Program-made: the position numbers and the translations under genes
Shown: one piece after another, positions 34,967 to 47,969 of the stretch
Position numbering within the stretch: position 1 is the stretch's first letter
Layout of the letters: each line of letters opens with the position of its first letter
The notes under the pieces: model-generated
What the model was told of the DNA's origin: nothing
Databases searched by the model: none
Seen by the model: the letters and a program-made list of their open reading frames with translations, nothing else
Assembly: GCA_036873755.1 (NCBI GenBank)
Contig: JAVTVY010017265.1
Span: 1 to 64,000 of the forward strand
Source: Hanleya hanleyi
Lineage: Eukaryota > Mollusca > Polyplacophora > Lepidopleurida > Hanleyidae
Direction: 5' to 3'
Length of the DNA: 64,000 bases

Positions 34967-37010
34967 AGAATTTTGGTGGCAGAAGACTTTCTACCAGCAT
35001 AGCATAATGCCATTATTATACCAGTCCCAAAACCTGGCCGTAATCATACAGGCCCCTGTAATTATCGTCCAATTTCACTGACTAGCTGTGTTTGTAAAAC
35101 AATGGAACGCAAGATAAATGATCGCCTGAAAAGAAACTTACTGATATTCAAGCTGGTTTCCGTAAAAATAGAAGTACCATTGACCATTTAGTTACATAAG
35201 ATTTCTATGTCAAGAATGCCTTCACAAAGAATGAACATTTGGTTTCTATTTTTTTCTTTTTTAAGCCTATGATACTACTTGGAAATACGGGATTTTAAAA
35301 TACCTTCATACTATGGGATTAAAAGGTCGTTTACCCATTTTTATATCCAACTTTCTAAAAGATAGACAATTTTAAGTTTGGTTGAGTACAACCATGTCTG
35401 ATCATTTCGATCAAGATCAAGGTGTCCCACCAGGTATTATTTTGTCTACTACTCTGTTCAGTGTCAAGATCAATTAACAGCTTAGCTGTAGTTTTGAATA
35501 AATCAATTGATGGTTCACTGTATATAGATGATTTCTACATATCTTGTAGTGGAAAAAGTATACATAATATTGAGAGGACATTACAACTTTATCTAAATAG
35601 AATTCAGAAATGGTGTCTAGAAAATGGTTTCAAGTTCTCCAGAGCAAAGACAAACTGTATACACATTTGCAGAAAGTATTTCCAGGAAAAGGTTCCAATA
35701 CTTCTATTAGATGGAACTAAAATCAAGGCAGTAAAAGAAGCCAAATTCTTAGGAATATTGTTTGATCACCGATTAACGTTCTTATCGCATATAAATTGTT
35801 TGAAAGCTAAGTGCACGAAAGCTCTTGATTTGTTAAATGCAGTTGCCAACTATACGTTTGGAGGAGATCAGCAGACACTCTTCCATTTAATTTATATCGA
35901 TCACTTGTTCGTTCTGAGCTTGATTATGGCCCTATTGTTTACAACGGTGCAAGCAAGTCAAACTTGGCAAAGCTAGATCCTATTATCCATCAAGGACTAA
36001 AACTTTGCCTCAGAGCGTTCAGAACATCACCTAAAGAAAGCTTATATATCGAAGCAGATACGTTTCCTTTATAACTTCGAAGAATTAAACTAGCACTGCA
36101 ATATGTCACAAAATTGCGATATAATCGCTCAAATCCTGCATGTAACTGTGTTGTCAACCCTCAATACATAGATTTGTATTTGAAGAAACCCTCTATCATT
36201 CCACCTCTGTGAATTCGTATGAAACCACAGCTAGTATTAAGCTTAGTCAAATTCTACCAGCCAAGCTCTTGCTAGTTTCACCATGGCAATTAGCCAGACC
36301 AGTAGTAGATAATACAATGGCAAAATATGAAAAGGCAGACACGAGCCATCTCGTGAATACACAGAGATTTGGCCTATTAAGAGAAAAATACAGATCGCAT
36401 CAAGCTATTTATACAGATAGTTCTAAAGATGTTCTTTGGCTCCGAAACTCCGAAGAGGAAAATATGTCATATTTTCGGATTCACTGTCATACCTACACGC
36501 GATTGAGAGCGGAACTCACCCCACCATCTTGGACATTCTGCAATTATATGACCGTAGATTTCATCAACAGATTGATGTTGCGTTCTGAAGTTGATGAAAT
36601 GGCTAAGATGAACCCCTTGATAATGAGGTTGATCCTGTTGGAATCCAATATAGCGATTCCATACCCTCTAGCTGTGCTTATGTGAGAAAACTGTTTCAAT
36701 CTTGATGGAATGCTGTAATAAACTTCAAGAGACTTCATGAGACTTCAAGACTGTAAGATAAATTCATCTGGGTAGCCAGAAACGTTTCGATCAAGCCATG
36801 ATCAGGCGATTTAGAGTCTGCCATACCCGATTAACTCGAGAACATTTACTAAAAAAGGAACCAGCCCCAACGTGTATTCCATGCCACGACGATCTCAAGG
36901 TGAAACATATATTGATCGACTGTATAGATTTCAAGATTGTAGGAGATTCTTTTTATCAAGCAGTTAATTTAGAAGATCTTTTTAGTCGGGTAAAGAAGAC
37001 TGTATTTTAG
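34967..37010 (+). pseudogene. Decayed jockey-type LINE reverse transcriptase
   Basis: The pieces in order are: a KPGRNHTGPCNYRPISLTSC segment (about 35025-35090), an aspartate motif A area broken by frameshifts (about 35190-35300), QDQGVPPGIILSTTLFSVKI (about 35415), the catalytic YIDDFYI (about 35522), KTNCIHICR, AKFLGILFDHRLTF (about 35740), an RNase H-like YTDSSKD (about 36412) and a terminal HTRLTREHLL plus a Cys/His segment CIPCHDDLKVKHILIDC (about 36825-36930), with a stop at 37010. Multiple frameshifts and stops make it dead. It resembles the RNA-directed DNA polymerase of jockey-like elements; the 5' half is missing. Confidence 0.88.
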
Positions 37011-37688
37011 GTTATTTGAGAGAAATCGGTTTGTTGTATAAGTTTGAATGTATGAACATGTTTTTGGTGTGTTGTGTTGATTACTTCTGGATTGCTGGGT
37101 CGTTTTTTTGTTGGAATACTTAAAATTTCGTTTGACCTTGATTCTCTCTCTCTCTGCTTGAGCGGTATTAGATACAAATCTCTAGGAGCAATAATGTAAT
37201 ACCCCTGTAAATTCATTGGGTGGAAATCAGTACCGTTAGTGAGTAGAACGGTCCAAAAACAGGAGAAATGATCGTAGAATGCAAGTTCTTATTCAAAACA
37301 CAAGTCTGTGAAGCTCGACGCTGACCAACTCTAAGCACAACATCAACCATAGCATGGAGTCATTAACCATCCTAAGTCATTGCAATGTCCTCGTTTTCCA
37401 GCTTTAATGACGTCAATCAAACTTAATTTGGTAGACAGTAATCTCTGAATATTTATTAAAGTCTCCGCTTGCCACACCTTGACAACACGTAGTCTTTAAG
37501 AGAGACAGGAAAGTAAAATCTGCACACAGCACTTTGATACTTTGATGTTAAATACAGCTTTTTATCGTATTAAAATTGTGTTTTCCGGTCGATGGTTGGG
37601 GTTGGAAAGTTTCGTTCGGCTCTGGAATTACACCTGGCTTATGTGGAAAGGTATTAGTGAGAATCGAAGAAAAAATCCACAAAATCTA

Positions 37689-38234
37689 TTAACCCTAACT
37701 TTCTGCGCTATCTTCGGAACGACAATGAATAGAGAGCTGAAACTCCGTGAATTCATCGTTTGTCATACTGGGGTCATTTTGAGCCTAGTTGTATGACCCC
37801 CCGAGGAGAGGATCATGATGGCAGCCATGTGGCGGTCCCAGAAAAGTGATGTTTTTGTCACATTTCTTCAAAATTTCTGCTTTTCTGCGATGAAAAGTGG
37901 GCAAAAACTATTTTATTTCACATCACATTAATATTTACTAATTTATCATGCTGTTTTTGCGGAGAAATTACATAAATAAAAAATTCGGAAAATCTGACCG
38001 AAAAATCGACCAAAAAATGCCGTTTTTGAAAATGACGTCACTGTGACGTGATCATGGCGGCCACCTTGGATTTTTTTACATTTGCTGGTAGAGCTTGACC
38101 CAAGGGTATAGTGTGGCAAGTTTCAGCCCCCTAGCTCAAGGGGTAAGAAAAATAATTAGGGGAGGGGGGGGAATTTCGGCCCCCCTCTCCCACGGCACGA
38201 CAGGTCCCAAAAAGCCCAGGCCAGATAGGGTTAA
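37689..38234 (-). mobile_element. piggyBac-like MITE, full copy
   Basis: Bounded by TTAA at 37689-37692 and 38231-38234, with inner ends CCCTAACTTTCTGCGC and the complement of ccaggccagatagggttaa. Internally it has gtcccagaaaagtgatgttt, a gtgggcaaaaactat region, tgacgtcactgtgacgtg and a G-run near 38163. Reverse orientation to 62998-63606. Confidence 0.82.
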
Positions 38235-39040
38235 GGTTTAGAGACACCCACCTCAGAAACAAAATAATGCGATTCTTTTTATTACATATTAGATGAATAT
38301 GTGACTTTTCTTCTGGGGTTAGCGTTGCAATTTGTCTGTCAAAGAAACCCCAAATTTTCCTCAGTGACAATCTGCTGGTCTGTTTTACATTGTTTGCTAT
38401 TTAATTTTGTGCCTTATCGAACGCGGAATGTTGAAATTTGACTTGCATATGTCAGACGCAAGAAGAGTGCCTCTGGGTGTTTTTTTCAAATATTGCCTTC
38501 CCTTTTGAAATGATCAATGTGTGAGCTAGAAGTGACGGGGTTGTTCTAATCGCAGTATTCCTAAGACGACATTGAAACGTTTGCTCGAAAACAACAAGAA
38601 GTTATTACTTTTTTAAAAGAATACCACGGTTCAGGTATAAAAAAACATGGTTTTACTACATCATGGTTAAATCATGGTGTTTTACCGAGAAATTAATTTA
38701 AGTAATATGAGTTACCTGAGCTCTACGCTTGCAGTAAAATTCAGTTATTGCCCTACTTTCTTTAAATAGCATTAATATTTGTTTTCATCCTTCCCCTTCT
38801 TGGGAGACAGTAAATAAACATAGTGGCCTTGTCCCATTTTGAATGTGATATCAGTGTTTAATGTAGCCCACATCTGTGCTCCCACAACTCTCTACGTTTA
38901 CGTATCAACGTTTGCCTAACGGAACCGTGAGGCAGCATATATTACGAAGTCCCAGTTAATTACCATCAAAGTCACGACATGCGTGGTGTGAAATGTCTAG
39001 CAAGTCGGAAACCAGGGCTTCCGTACTTCCGTGCTAAACA
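38235..39040. other. No recognised feature
   Basis: AT-rich sequence with no supported gene. Confidence 0.4.
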
Positions 39041-39087
39041 AAAATGCGCCCTCTCATGAACTCTCCGGACGGGCACAATCAATTTTT

Positions 39088-40724
39088 AGCTCATCTGGGC
39101 CGAAGGCCCGATGGGCTTATGTCATGGCCTGACTGTCCGTCGTCCGTCGTCCGTCGTGCGTCGTCCGTCGTCCATCGTCCGTCGTCTGTAAACATCTTCT
39201 TCTCTGAAACCGCTTGGCCGATTAAGCTGAAACTTGGCATGCATGTTCCCCCCAATGAGTACACCAGAATTTGTTCATGCCGTGTCGATACGATTTTAAA
39301 TATGGCTGCCATGGCGGCCATCTTGAATTTGCCAGTGAAATCTTGTCATCATTATTTTTCGGTAACTACTGCATGGATCTTTCTCAAATTTGGTACACGG
39401 GTTCCTCTTGGGGTCTAGTTGTGCAAGATATCTTTTGTGGTCCGATTCAAAAATCCAATATGGCCACCAGGCGGCCATCTTGGATTTCCCGATGAAACAT
39501 TGTTATCGCGATTTCTCAGGAACTACTGCATAGATCTTTCTCAAATTTGGTACACAGGTTCCCCTTGGGGTCTAGTTGTGCAAGATACCTTTTGTGGTCT
39601 GATTCACAAATCCAATATGGCCACCAGGCGGCCATCTTGGATTTCCCCATGAAACATTGTTATTGCGATTTCTCAGGAACTACTGTGTGGATCTTCCTCA
39701 AATTTGGTACACAGGTTCCCCTTGGGGTCTAGTTGTGCAAGATACCTTTTCTGCTCTGATTCGAACATCCAATATGGCCACCAGGCGGCCATCTTGGATT
39801 TCCCTATGAAACTTTGTTATCGTGATTTATCAGGAAGTACTGCATGGATCTTTCTCAAATTTGATACACAGGTTCCCCTTGGGGTCTAGTTGTGCAAGAT
39901 ACTTTTGTGGTCTGATTCAGAAATCCAATATGGCCACCAGACGGCCATCTTGGATTTCCAGATGAAACATTGTTATCGCGATTTCTCAGGAACTACTGCA
40001 TGGATCTTTCTCAAATTTGGTAGAGGTTCCCCTTGGGGTCTAGTTGTGAAAGATACAATTTGTGTTCTGATTGAAAAATCCAATATGGCCACCAGGCAGC
40101 CATCTTGGATTTCCAGATGAAACATCATGATTTCTCAGGAACTACTGCATGAATCTTTCTCAAATCTGGTACAGAGGTTGCCCTTGGGGTCTAGCTGTGC
40201 AAGATACCATTTGTGTTCAGATTGAAAAATCCAATATGGCCACCAGGCGGCCATCTTGGATTTCCCCATGAAACATTGTTATTGCGATTTCTCAGGAACT
40301 ACCGCATGGATCTTTCTCAAATTTGGCATACAGGTACCCCTTGGTGCCTAGTTGTGCAAGATATCTTTTCTGCTCTGATTCAAAAATCCAATATGGCCAC
40401 CAGGCAGCCATCTTGGATTTCCCCATTAAACTTTGTTATCGCGATCATGGATTTCTCAGGAACTACTGCATTGATTTTTCTCAAATTTGATACACAGGTT
40501 CCCCTTGGGGTCAAGTTGAGCAAGATACCTTTTCTTGTCGGATTCAAAAATCCAATATGGCTGCATCTTGAATTTCCCATGAAACTTTATCATGAAATCT
40601 CAGGAAATAACTGCATGGATCATTTAGTGTTCAGGGGGGACAACACAAGTTAGAGACTCATCTATTGCAGTTCTTTAGTAAAAATTTCTCACAGCTACGT
40701 TCTCCAGTTACAGACAGATGAGCT
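39088..40724. mobile_element. Element with AGCTCATCTG ends and nine 157-bp repeats
   Basis: The 10-base inverted ends are AGCTCATCTG (39088-39097) and CAGATGAGCT (40715-40724). The 5' part has the gggccgaaggcccgatgggc hairpin and a gtccgtcgtccg run. The body (39345-40625) holds about nine units of 147-164 bp, each with ctcaggaactactgcatgga, ggttccccttggggtctagt and ccaatatggccaccaggcgg. ORFs are frame-shifted readings of this array. This 5' motif is common in mollusc genomes (from memory). Confidence 0.85.
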
Positions 40725-41023
40725 ACAGTGCCGTGGCACTATCTTTCCACAAGCGCCTAGGTAAAATTAAAAACTGTCGACTGCTTCTGTCGTGTAAGAA
40801 ATCAGCTTGTCTTTATATATTTTCATTCCTCGTCTGCTTGAATTGTGTGCTATGGGTAAATAATGTATTAATGTGTTATGGATAGAAGGCAATGCTGGGA
40901 TTCATCCGTCTGTGCAGTAACTGCACATGTTGACTCAGAAAGTCCCCTCAGAAGTTATGACCAGTTGCTGACCTTCCTCTACTAAGCAGTAAATGCATAG
41001 TACTGTTGAGTTACTGATAGTAC

Positions 41024-41738
41024 CAAATCATGAGATGGATTAATTTCAGTCATATTGGAAGATAAATGCTGAATGTCATACGGAATAATGATTTAAATAA
41101 AAATGGATTTCCCAGGAACTCAAGAGTATTGTTTTGAGTTTACCCATGCTTTTTTCGCAGTGATTGTATTTAACAATATAACTAATATTCTCAATATATT
41201 ATAGCCTATATATTATATATTTATACGCTATATTTGAAAGTTGTCAGAGTTGAAACGAAATTTACCTCTGAGATTTTTGCTCCGCATGCAACACATATTG
41301 TCTCAGTATCGACATGGAAATAATTTATGGACCGCAGCTGTATACTTCCATGTCCGCTCTGAGGCTTGCAATAGCAACTGATTCATAGTATAGTATAGTA
41401 TAGTATAGTATAGTATAGTATAGTATTGTATAGTATAGTATAGTTCAACATAAACACTTTTTGATGACGCGAGCGTGTTGTTTGTGGAGAAAACATATGC
41501 GAGGTAGACCTATATTTCGACTCCGCTCTAACAAATTTATAATATAAAATATATAATATATAGGCTATACTATATTGAGAGTATTAGTTTATTAAAAACA
41601 ATCACTGCCAAAAGAATGAGTAAACTCAAAACACTTCTCCTGAGTTCCTGGGAAATCCACCTTTTTTTTAATATTGTTTCGTCTGAAATTTAGCATTTAT
41701 CATCTAATATGCCTGAAATTAATTCATCTCACGATTTG
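41024..41738. mobile_element. Foldback element with AT-rich loop
   Basis: Two arms of about 260-270 bp are inverted copies with moderate divergence: caaatcatgagatggattaa (41024) against the complement of ttaattcatctcacgatttg (ends 41738), and ggatttcccaggaactcaag against the complement of ctcctgagttcctgggaaat. The centre includes a (TATAG)n array at 41391-41443. No ORF of note. Confidence 0.8.
41391..41443. repeat. (TATAG)n microsatellite
   Basis: About ten pentanucleotide units with one TATTG interruption, near the centre of the 41-kb foldback element. Confidence 0.95.
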
Positions 41739-42392
41739 TTTCCATATAATGGTGGATAGAAAACGGAAGGAATATGCATTCTGGGTGTACCAGATACTCT
41801 GGCGTCATTGAAGTAACCAATGGAAATCTGTTCGTGTGTTTAGACAGAGTGTTATATATTTGCAGTGTACGTATGCTCTTAATATATAATACGGATAAGA
41901 TGGAAATGATTCCTTGTGTAATGTCCATAGATATTCTATTTACATTATGCTACAGCACCCGAGAGATGCACAAAAGAGCAGCTTACAGGGTAAATTCGAT
42001 TTAAAATGTCAACTTTCCTATTGGCGAAAATATAGCGGACGTCTGTATATGCTGTTTATTCAACGTGTCAAGATATTTTCGCAATTGCTAATTTGGTCGT
42101 GACGTAACCCACAGAAGGTTTGCGTAGTAATTTGCAAACCAATGATAATTCTCCATATGTTTACATGTTTTGCATTAACACTTCCTTTCAGTGATCTACA
42201 GAGAGTAAATAGCCCCGCGTTGTTATTTCCTGATTTAACCTGTCTTGTTTTGAAGGCTCAACTTGTTTCTTTATATATTGTGAGAAGCCGGTCTCAAGCG
42301 AAACTTGTATTGAATATTTGTCAACCGCAAGTGAAATTGTGGACAGTGTCTCAGTGGGCTAGTTTAATGCAAACTAAAAAAATAAGGGTTGG

Positions 42393-44373
42393 AGTACGAA
42401 AGCCGAGAGGGGACTTCTGACTTCCGACTTCCGACTTCCGACTTCTGACTTCTGACTTCCGACTTCTGACTTCCGACTTCAGACTTAGGATTTTTTTTCT
42501 TTTATAATGCATTACATCTTAAATTATGAAGCATGGAATAACACAGTATCATTATTATGGCATATTCTACTTAAAAACCTGCTTGCATGTACTTATAATA
42601 ATCAGATAATCATTGAAGTTTATCTTGAGCTATGTTCTGATTATTAAAATGCGATTCCTAATGTAAATAGAAATGCCCTATGTCAAAAGTTAAAGGCGCC
42701 TCAATTACATAATATAATTGCACAATTTGATACCTTACGAATAATCACATTTAATGCGCCCTTTCCACATTAATCGTTGGACAATGCTGTCTTGTCCCAG
42801 TGGCGGCGACAGGTGCACAACACGTGGACCACCGCGTGATCTCCGGTTCGTTCTCATGATCCCTTCATTATGTTTATAACATGGAGCGGGGTTTTCATGT
42901 ATTGATAACTGATGTAAATATGATAATATGAATGGATCAAATATTCCACTAAAGGACTAATAATCTTACATTTATGATAATTTTGACAACTTCAGGTCGA
43001 AAATATACGTCATTATCCATTAAAATATATTCTGGGTTAACCCTATCTGGCCTGTGCTTTTTGGGATCTGTCCAGGGGGCGGGGGTGGGGGGGCACACTC
43101 CGTAAATATTTTTTAAAAAATGTGGTAAGGTAATGTACATAATGCCACAGATAAATTCGACTCAATTACATAAAATAATTGCACAATTCTATTCAACAGA
43201 TCGCAATTACTTCCAAAGCATTATCGAATAATATAGTATGATAATTTACGCATCAATGCGACAAGGAGATGTCATTATATTTATCGATTATTCAAAGATT
43301 ATTTACGATTTTCTGCTTTCCTAGGACACACAAAATAACTAAACCTAATTTTGTCAAGCCCAAGCCAAATCATATCATAAGATCGTACCATTACTTCCAA
43401 ATATAATTAACAAATAATATAAATATTGTTTGTATCAAGGCATTTTAGTTCTCTCCCCTCCCTTCTCCAAAACTCTTCACAATTTTGATTACTTAAAGGG
43501 AAACTCAAATGGAAAACTAAAACTTCTGTGGGGGAGATATTTTGTTGCCATATATTTCTGAAATTGCCCCCATTGTTCTCAATTTTTATTTTATTTTTTT
43601 CATTTTTTTGCTTGTAAATATTTCCCCTGGTTGATGAGAAACTTTCTGGAACTGGTAAAAATTTGATATGCAAATGAGGTATTGGTGAGTTAATTAGATA
43701 GACAAATAAGGATATTTAGGATTCTGATATCTTTGCAGTCCATGAACTTGTGTAAGGAGGTGTGTTAGTTGAAATGATTTTTTAATAAATATGAAACGCA
43801 TAGACCTTTGTTACTCCATATTCTTTAATAAGATATCATAACCCGTGCAATTTCCAAAATAAAGCCCTTTGTAACCTGTTGATATGAGAACCGTATTTCT
43901 ATAAATGCTTAGAACTTTTTAGGACTAGTTTTCATGATGCTATAAATAAGCACTATTACAAATAAGAGATTAGACTTATAATAGATTTGTGACAATTCCA
44001 GTATAATCTAGCTCATTATCTTGAGTATTTCGTGACATCACCAAATATCATTTGCAATATATTCCATCAATAGCAGATTTAAACTTCAAACGCAATGTCT
44101 CTGTAACCGTGGCCTAAAACTGGACCTAGAACATTGGGGTTCCCTTTTAAATTGCCGATACTAGTAATCAGAAAGATCAAAGCACAAAGTCATAGACGGA
44201 AATATAGGTATTATTATCATGTATGTAAAGGTAAAGTTGCAAGGGGTGAATGGATGTACAAAATTCTGAAGTCGGAAGTCAGAAGTCGGAAGTCGGAAGT
44301 CAGAAGTCAGAAGTCAGAAGTCGGAAGTCAGAAGTCGGAAGTCGGAAGTCAGAAGTCCCCTCTCGGCTTTCGT
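42393..44373. mobile_element. 2-kb element with GAAGTC-array terminal repeats
   Basis: The left end begins agtacgaaagccgagagggg and is followed by six or more GACTTCYGACTTCY repeats (42410-42485). The right end is the inverted equivalent, a GAAGTCRGAAGTCR run (44268-44356) and then cccctctcggctttcgt. The element is flanked by perfect 8-bp direct repeats AGGGTTGG at 42385-42392 and 44374-44381, consistent with a hAT-size target duplication. The interior holds a diverged duplicated block (attacataatataattgcac near 42705; attacataaaataattgcac near 43164) and no recognised transposase, so it is non-autonomous or an empty shell. Confidence 0.75.
43034..43115 (+). repeat. piggyBac-like MITE end fragment
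   Basis: ttaaccctatctggcctgtg with the following G-rich run matches the left end of the TTAA family. The copy is cut short and nested in the 42393-44373 element. Confidence 0.5.
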
Positions 44374-44381
44374 AGGGTTGG

Positions 44382-45130
44382 TTATATTCATTTTGGATTA
44401 TAAAGGTCAAGCTCTGTTATTGATTGATCGTGTCGAGTGACCGTACTCGAGAGAGTTTCACTGGTAACAACTCAGGAGTAAGGCTTCCCCAGAACGGAAC
44501 GTATTCACTGTCGTCATATAGAGGTGATACTTAACCTTTAGGCCACATACAAAACGGCGATAAATCAAGTGTCTTAGTAAATCACTGTTATAACAGAACT
44601 GGCCGTAGATTTTCTCAGTCACAGGTCAAACAACTTGGCCGAATATCGTACATAGACATGGGTATTTTTCTAATTCCACCTCGTCAGTGAGCTCACCTTG
44701 TTATGTCTGCCCTCCTTGTACATTCCGTTTGCCTCTGTTGTACGCTCGTTACAGCCTCTGACATATAATCTTGAAATCCAGGAAAATATTGTGTAATTTT
44801 TCACACTTTCCAACAGATTCTGCAGAATCATCGGATTTTCCTTTGTATTTTCCCCTCTCTTCGTTGTCATGGTTTCTTACTATTCCGAAATGCTAGCAAT
44901 GTATGTTGGCTTTTAATCTAAAATTTAAGTAAGCCTGGGACGGAAAAATACACAACGGTATGAACATCGAGAATAGAAGGGAATATGTGAGGACAGATAA
45001 TCAGTAACGTCTTTGAAAATTTTCAAAACGGATATGTAAGTATTGGTTTAACTGAAATTAGCAGGGTGGAAATTAAAAGAAATAAGAACTCAAACTAATC
45101 ATAATTAGTATGTTAGTATTAAGGAAATTC
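44382..45130. other. No recognised feature
   Basis: No supported ORF or repeat boundary. Confidence 0.4.
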
Positions 45131-45149
45131 ATATCCACAATTATTAGTG

Positions 45150-45440
45150 CGAATAGCAAGCGTCAACAGTCGAAGACCTGTTTCGTGTGACAGCACCAAT
45201 TTCAAATGTGTATGAAATCAAAATAATGAAAACATAAGATGGTTTGCTGCAACAGAGAAGCGGTTTTCAATAGTGTCTGCAAGAATTGATGATTTTCTTT
45301 TCATAAAATCATAATCATTCACCATTAGTCTTTATTCAAATGGATTCCAAGTCGTTTCTAAGGTATGTATCTCAGTCACGCTTTGAATTTGTCTCTTCGT
45401 TTGAACATCATGGAGATGTAAAACACATGATATTCAAACG
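45150..45440 (+). repeat. Dispersed repeat family A copy
   Basis: Carries caccaatttcaaatgtgtat, aaaacataagatggtttgct, aacagagaagcggttttcaa, atggattccaagtcgtttct, atctcagtcacgctttgaat and gaacatcatggagatgtaaa. Confidence 0.7.
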
Positions 45441-45454
45441 GTCTTTCAGGTTAA

Positions 45455-45727
45455 AAGCGGCCCCCCAGCCCAGGTTAAGCAGCCCCAGCCCCGGTTGGCG
45501 GCCTCAGCCCCAGGTTAAGCAGCCGCCCAGCCCAGGTTAAGCAGCCTTTCCAGCCCCGGGTTAAAAGCTTGGCCCCAGCTACAGGTTAAGCAGCCCCCAG
45601 CCCCGGGTTAAGCAGCCCCCCAGCCCCGGGTTAAGCGGCCTCCAGCCCCGGGTGAAGCGGCCTCCAGCCCCGGGTTAAGCGGCCTCCAGCCCCGGGTTAA
45701 GCGGCCCCCAGCCCCGGGTTAAGCGGT
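45455..45727. repeat. 22-bp GC-rich minisatellite
   Basis: About 12 units of ccagccccgggttaagcggc plus ct, with gcagcc variants at the 5' side. It ends in gttaagcggtattagaca, the word shared with family A's distal part, suggesting the array grew from an internal family A segment. Confidence 0.9.
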
Positions 45728-45739
45728 ATTAGACACAAG

Positions 45740-46970
45740 TTACGAAACGTGACCCAGTTATATTGCACGCTACGACTCCATGTGTCTTTAATACAGTTCA
45801 CAGATTGGAAATTCAATATGACCGTTCAGTAGCAGCTAGCCAAAGTGTGGTTTATTATGCGAGAAGAAAACACACATTTTTACAAACATACTATACATTA
45901 ATCTTGATTTATATGAACACTTAAGAATATGCTATACATATCATTAGATTTTTTATCGTGTTTCATCGTTTCATCGGGACGGTGGAAGTAGTAGTGGCGT
46001 TTACATGGAAAAGTCATGAAAAATAAATTTCTTTAAAATCTGTATTTGGTACAGACAATATACCAAAGTTTTTTTAATAACAATGCTCACAGTTAAGCGT
46101 GACGTAAAACAACCTCGACGGACGTTTTAACTGGTCTTTCTTCCGTATTTGCATGTATACTTTTCCGCGTGGATCTTTGAATATATATTAAAATATGACA
46201 CCTTAAACCAAAACTAATCTTATGTTTTCACTATCACTATATCTGCGCCATCGGTACATCGAAATATCATTTTGGTTCAAGGTTTATAAGATCAGTTATT
46301 TGTAGGCCTATATTAAAAGATCCATTGTAAAATGTAAAAGGCTCAATTTTAAGGTCCGTCGACGCTGTTTTACGTCAATTTTAACTGCGAACGTTCATAG
46401 TATCAAACGAGGGTATTTTTTTCTGTATCAAATACATATTTTTGAGCAGAATTAAATAAATATTTGGCTACACTAACGCAACAGCTAAGGGAGTGTTCGA
46501 CCACGCCGCTACTTGTTTACCTTTACAGAGGGTAAATAGTAAAAACATAATTAAATGTGATCAGTCCTATTAAATGCTAATTGTGTGTTTTTGTTTAAAT
46601 TGACGCGATAATGAGATGATAGTAAACTACAACATAGTTGGGAGTGTGGTTAGTTCGAGTTGAGCATGTCTGACATTTCTCTTGGCTTTGATCGACCAGT
46701 AAAGTACACTGAAGACTCTAATCCTCTGCTAACTTTTAACTACACAATATGTTAAGCGTTCGTGGATTGTATAATCTAATTGGTGTGTGAAGTGCTTACG
46801 TGAGAAATGGTTGCGACAGTTGTGGTACAGTCGATACACATATGTGATCGAGTTGGAGGAAGTGTACCATATTATTTGGGAGTTAGTCCGTTAATACAGT
46901 TCTCATTCATTTCACAATTGTTGGGTTATGTCAGTTATAGAGGGCATTCTCCACGTGCTTCTTCTCAACC
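45740..46970. other. No recognised feature
   Basis: AT-rich sequence with short ORFs only. The 72-residue ORF at 46807 overlaps the MITE edge. Confidence 0.4.
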
Positions 46971-46974
46971 CTAT

Positions 46975-47515
46975 TTAACCCTATCTGGCCTGGGCCGGGA
47001 GGGGGATCCATTTCGGACCCCCTAAATACTTTTCTTGCCCCTTACCACGCTATACCCTTGGGTGGAGCTCTTCAAGAAAATGTAACAAAAACCCAAGATG
47101 ATCGCATTTATGACGTCGGTCACAGTGACATCATTTTGAAAAAAGGTATATTTTGGGTCAGATTTTCCGATTTTTTTATTTATGTGTTTTCTTTGCAAAA
47201 ACTGCATGATAAATTAGTAAACAACAGACTGATCTTTTTTTCTATCCAATTTTCCACGACGAAAAGTACGAATTTTGAAAAATAGGACGAAAACATAACT
47301 TTTCTGGTACCCCAAATCTCGGATTTACCCATTTACCCATGATCCTCTGCTCGGGGCTTATGCAAATAGGTTCAAAATGACCCCAATATAATAAACTAAA
47401 AGGTCGAGGAGAGTGAGCTTTAATTTTATTTATTTTTTGTCTTTCTGCAGATATTTGAGGAAGTTTGGTAGGGGAAGCACCCCCCCGCCCCCCTCCCCAG
47501 GCCTGGTAAGTTTAA
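46975..47515 (+). mobile_element. piggyBac-like MITE copy
   Basis: TTAACCCTATCTGGCCTGG begins at 46975 and a decayed right end with TTAA lies at 47512-47515. The internal order matches 62998-63606: ctataccc, the gatgacgtc-like region, ctgcatgataaattagtaaa, ttttctggtaccccaaatct and tgatcctctgctcgggg. Confidence 0.75.
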
Positions 47516-47969
47516 GATAGCTGTGATGTCATTCAGATATCGCACACCGAAATGGGTGTATCTCGCAATAAAATGATGGAAAATCGCCTTTTTTAGGTAT
47601 ATGGGTGGAATACAATGAGTCGCATAGCAAGATTTAGGTCAAATTTAAGTTCAAGGGCACTGTGACTCCAGAATCAGGAAATCATTAGCGAGAGTCGATA
47701 TCAAAATTCAAGGTCACTATGACCCCAAAAATCAGGAAATCCTTGAAGTTTATTTACTTGGTGAGTGGATTCGTTAGTCTGAGACAGTATGGCAGGTATC
47801 AAACTTGAGGTCAGAAGGTCAAATGCCAAGATTATACTGTGACCCCAAATCAGGAAATTATTGAAAATATTGTGCTATACCTTCTGTTCGCGGATGTGGA
47901 TTGACGTCAAATCCCAGCAATACTTCAAGCTTATGAAAAACAAGAAATATATTGATGTCGAAAAATCAA

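Noticed and set aside
39044..40653. Series of 60-146-residue ORFs
   Set aside because: Frame-shifted readings of the 157-bp repeats; similar peptides recur only because the DNA repeats.
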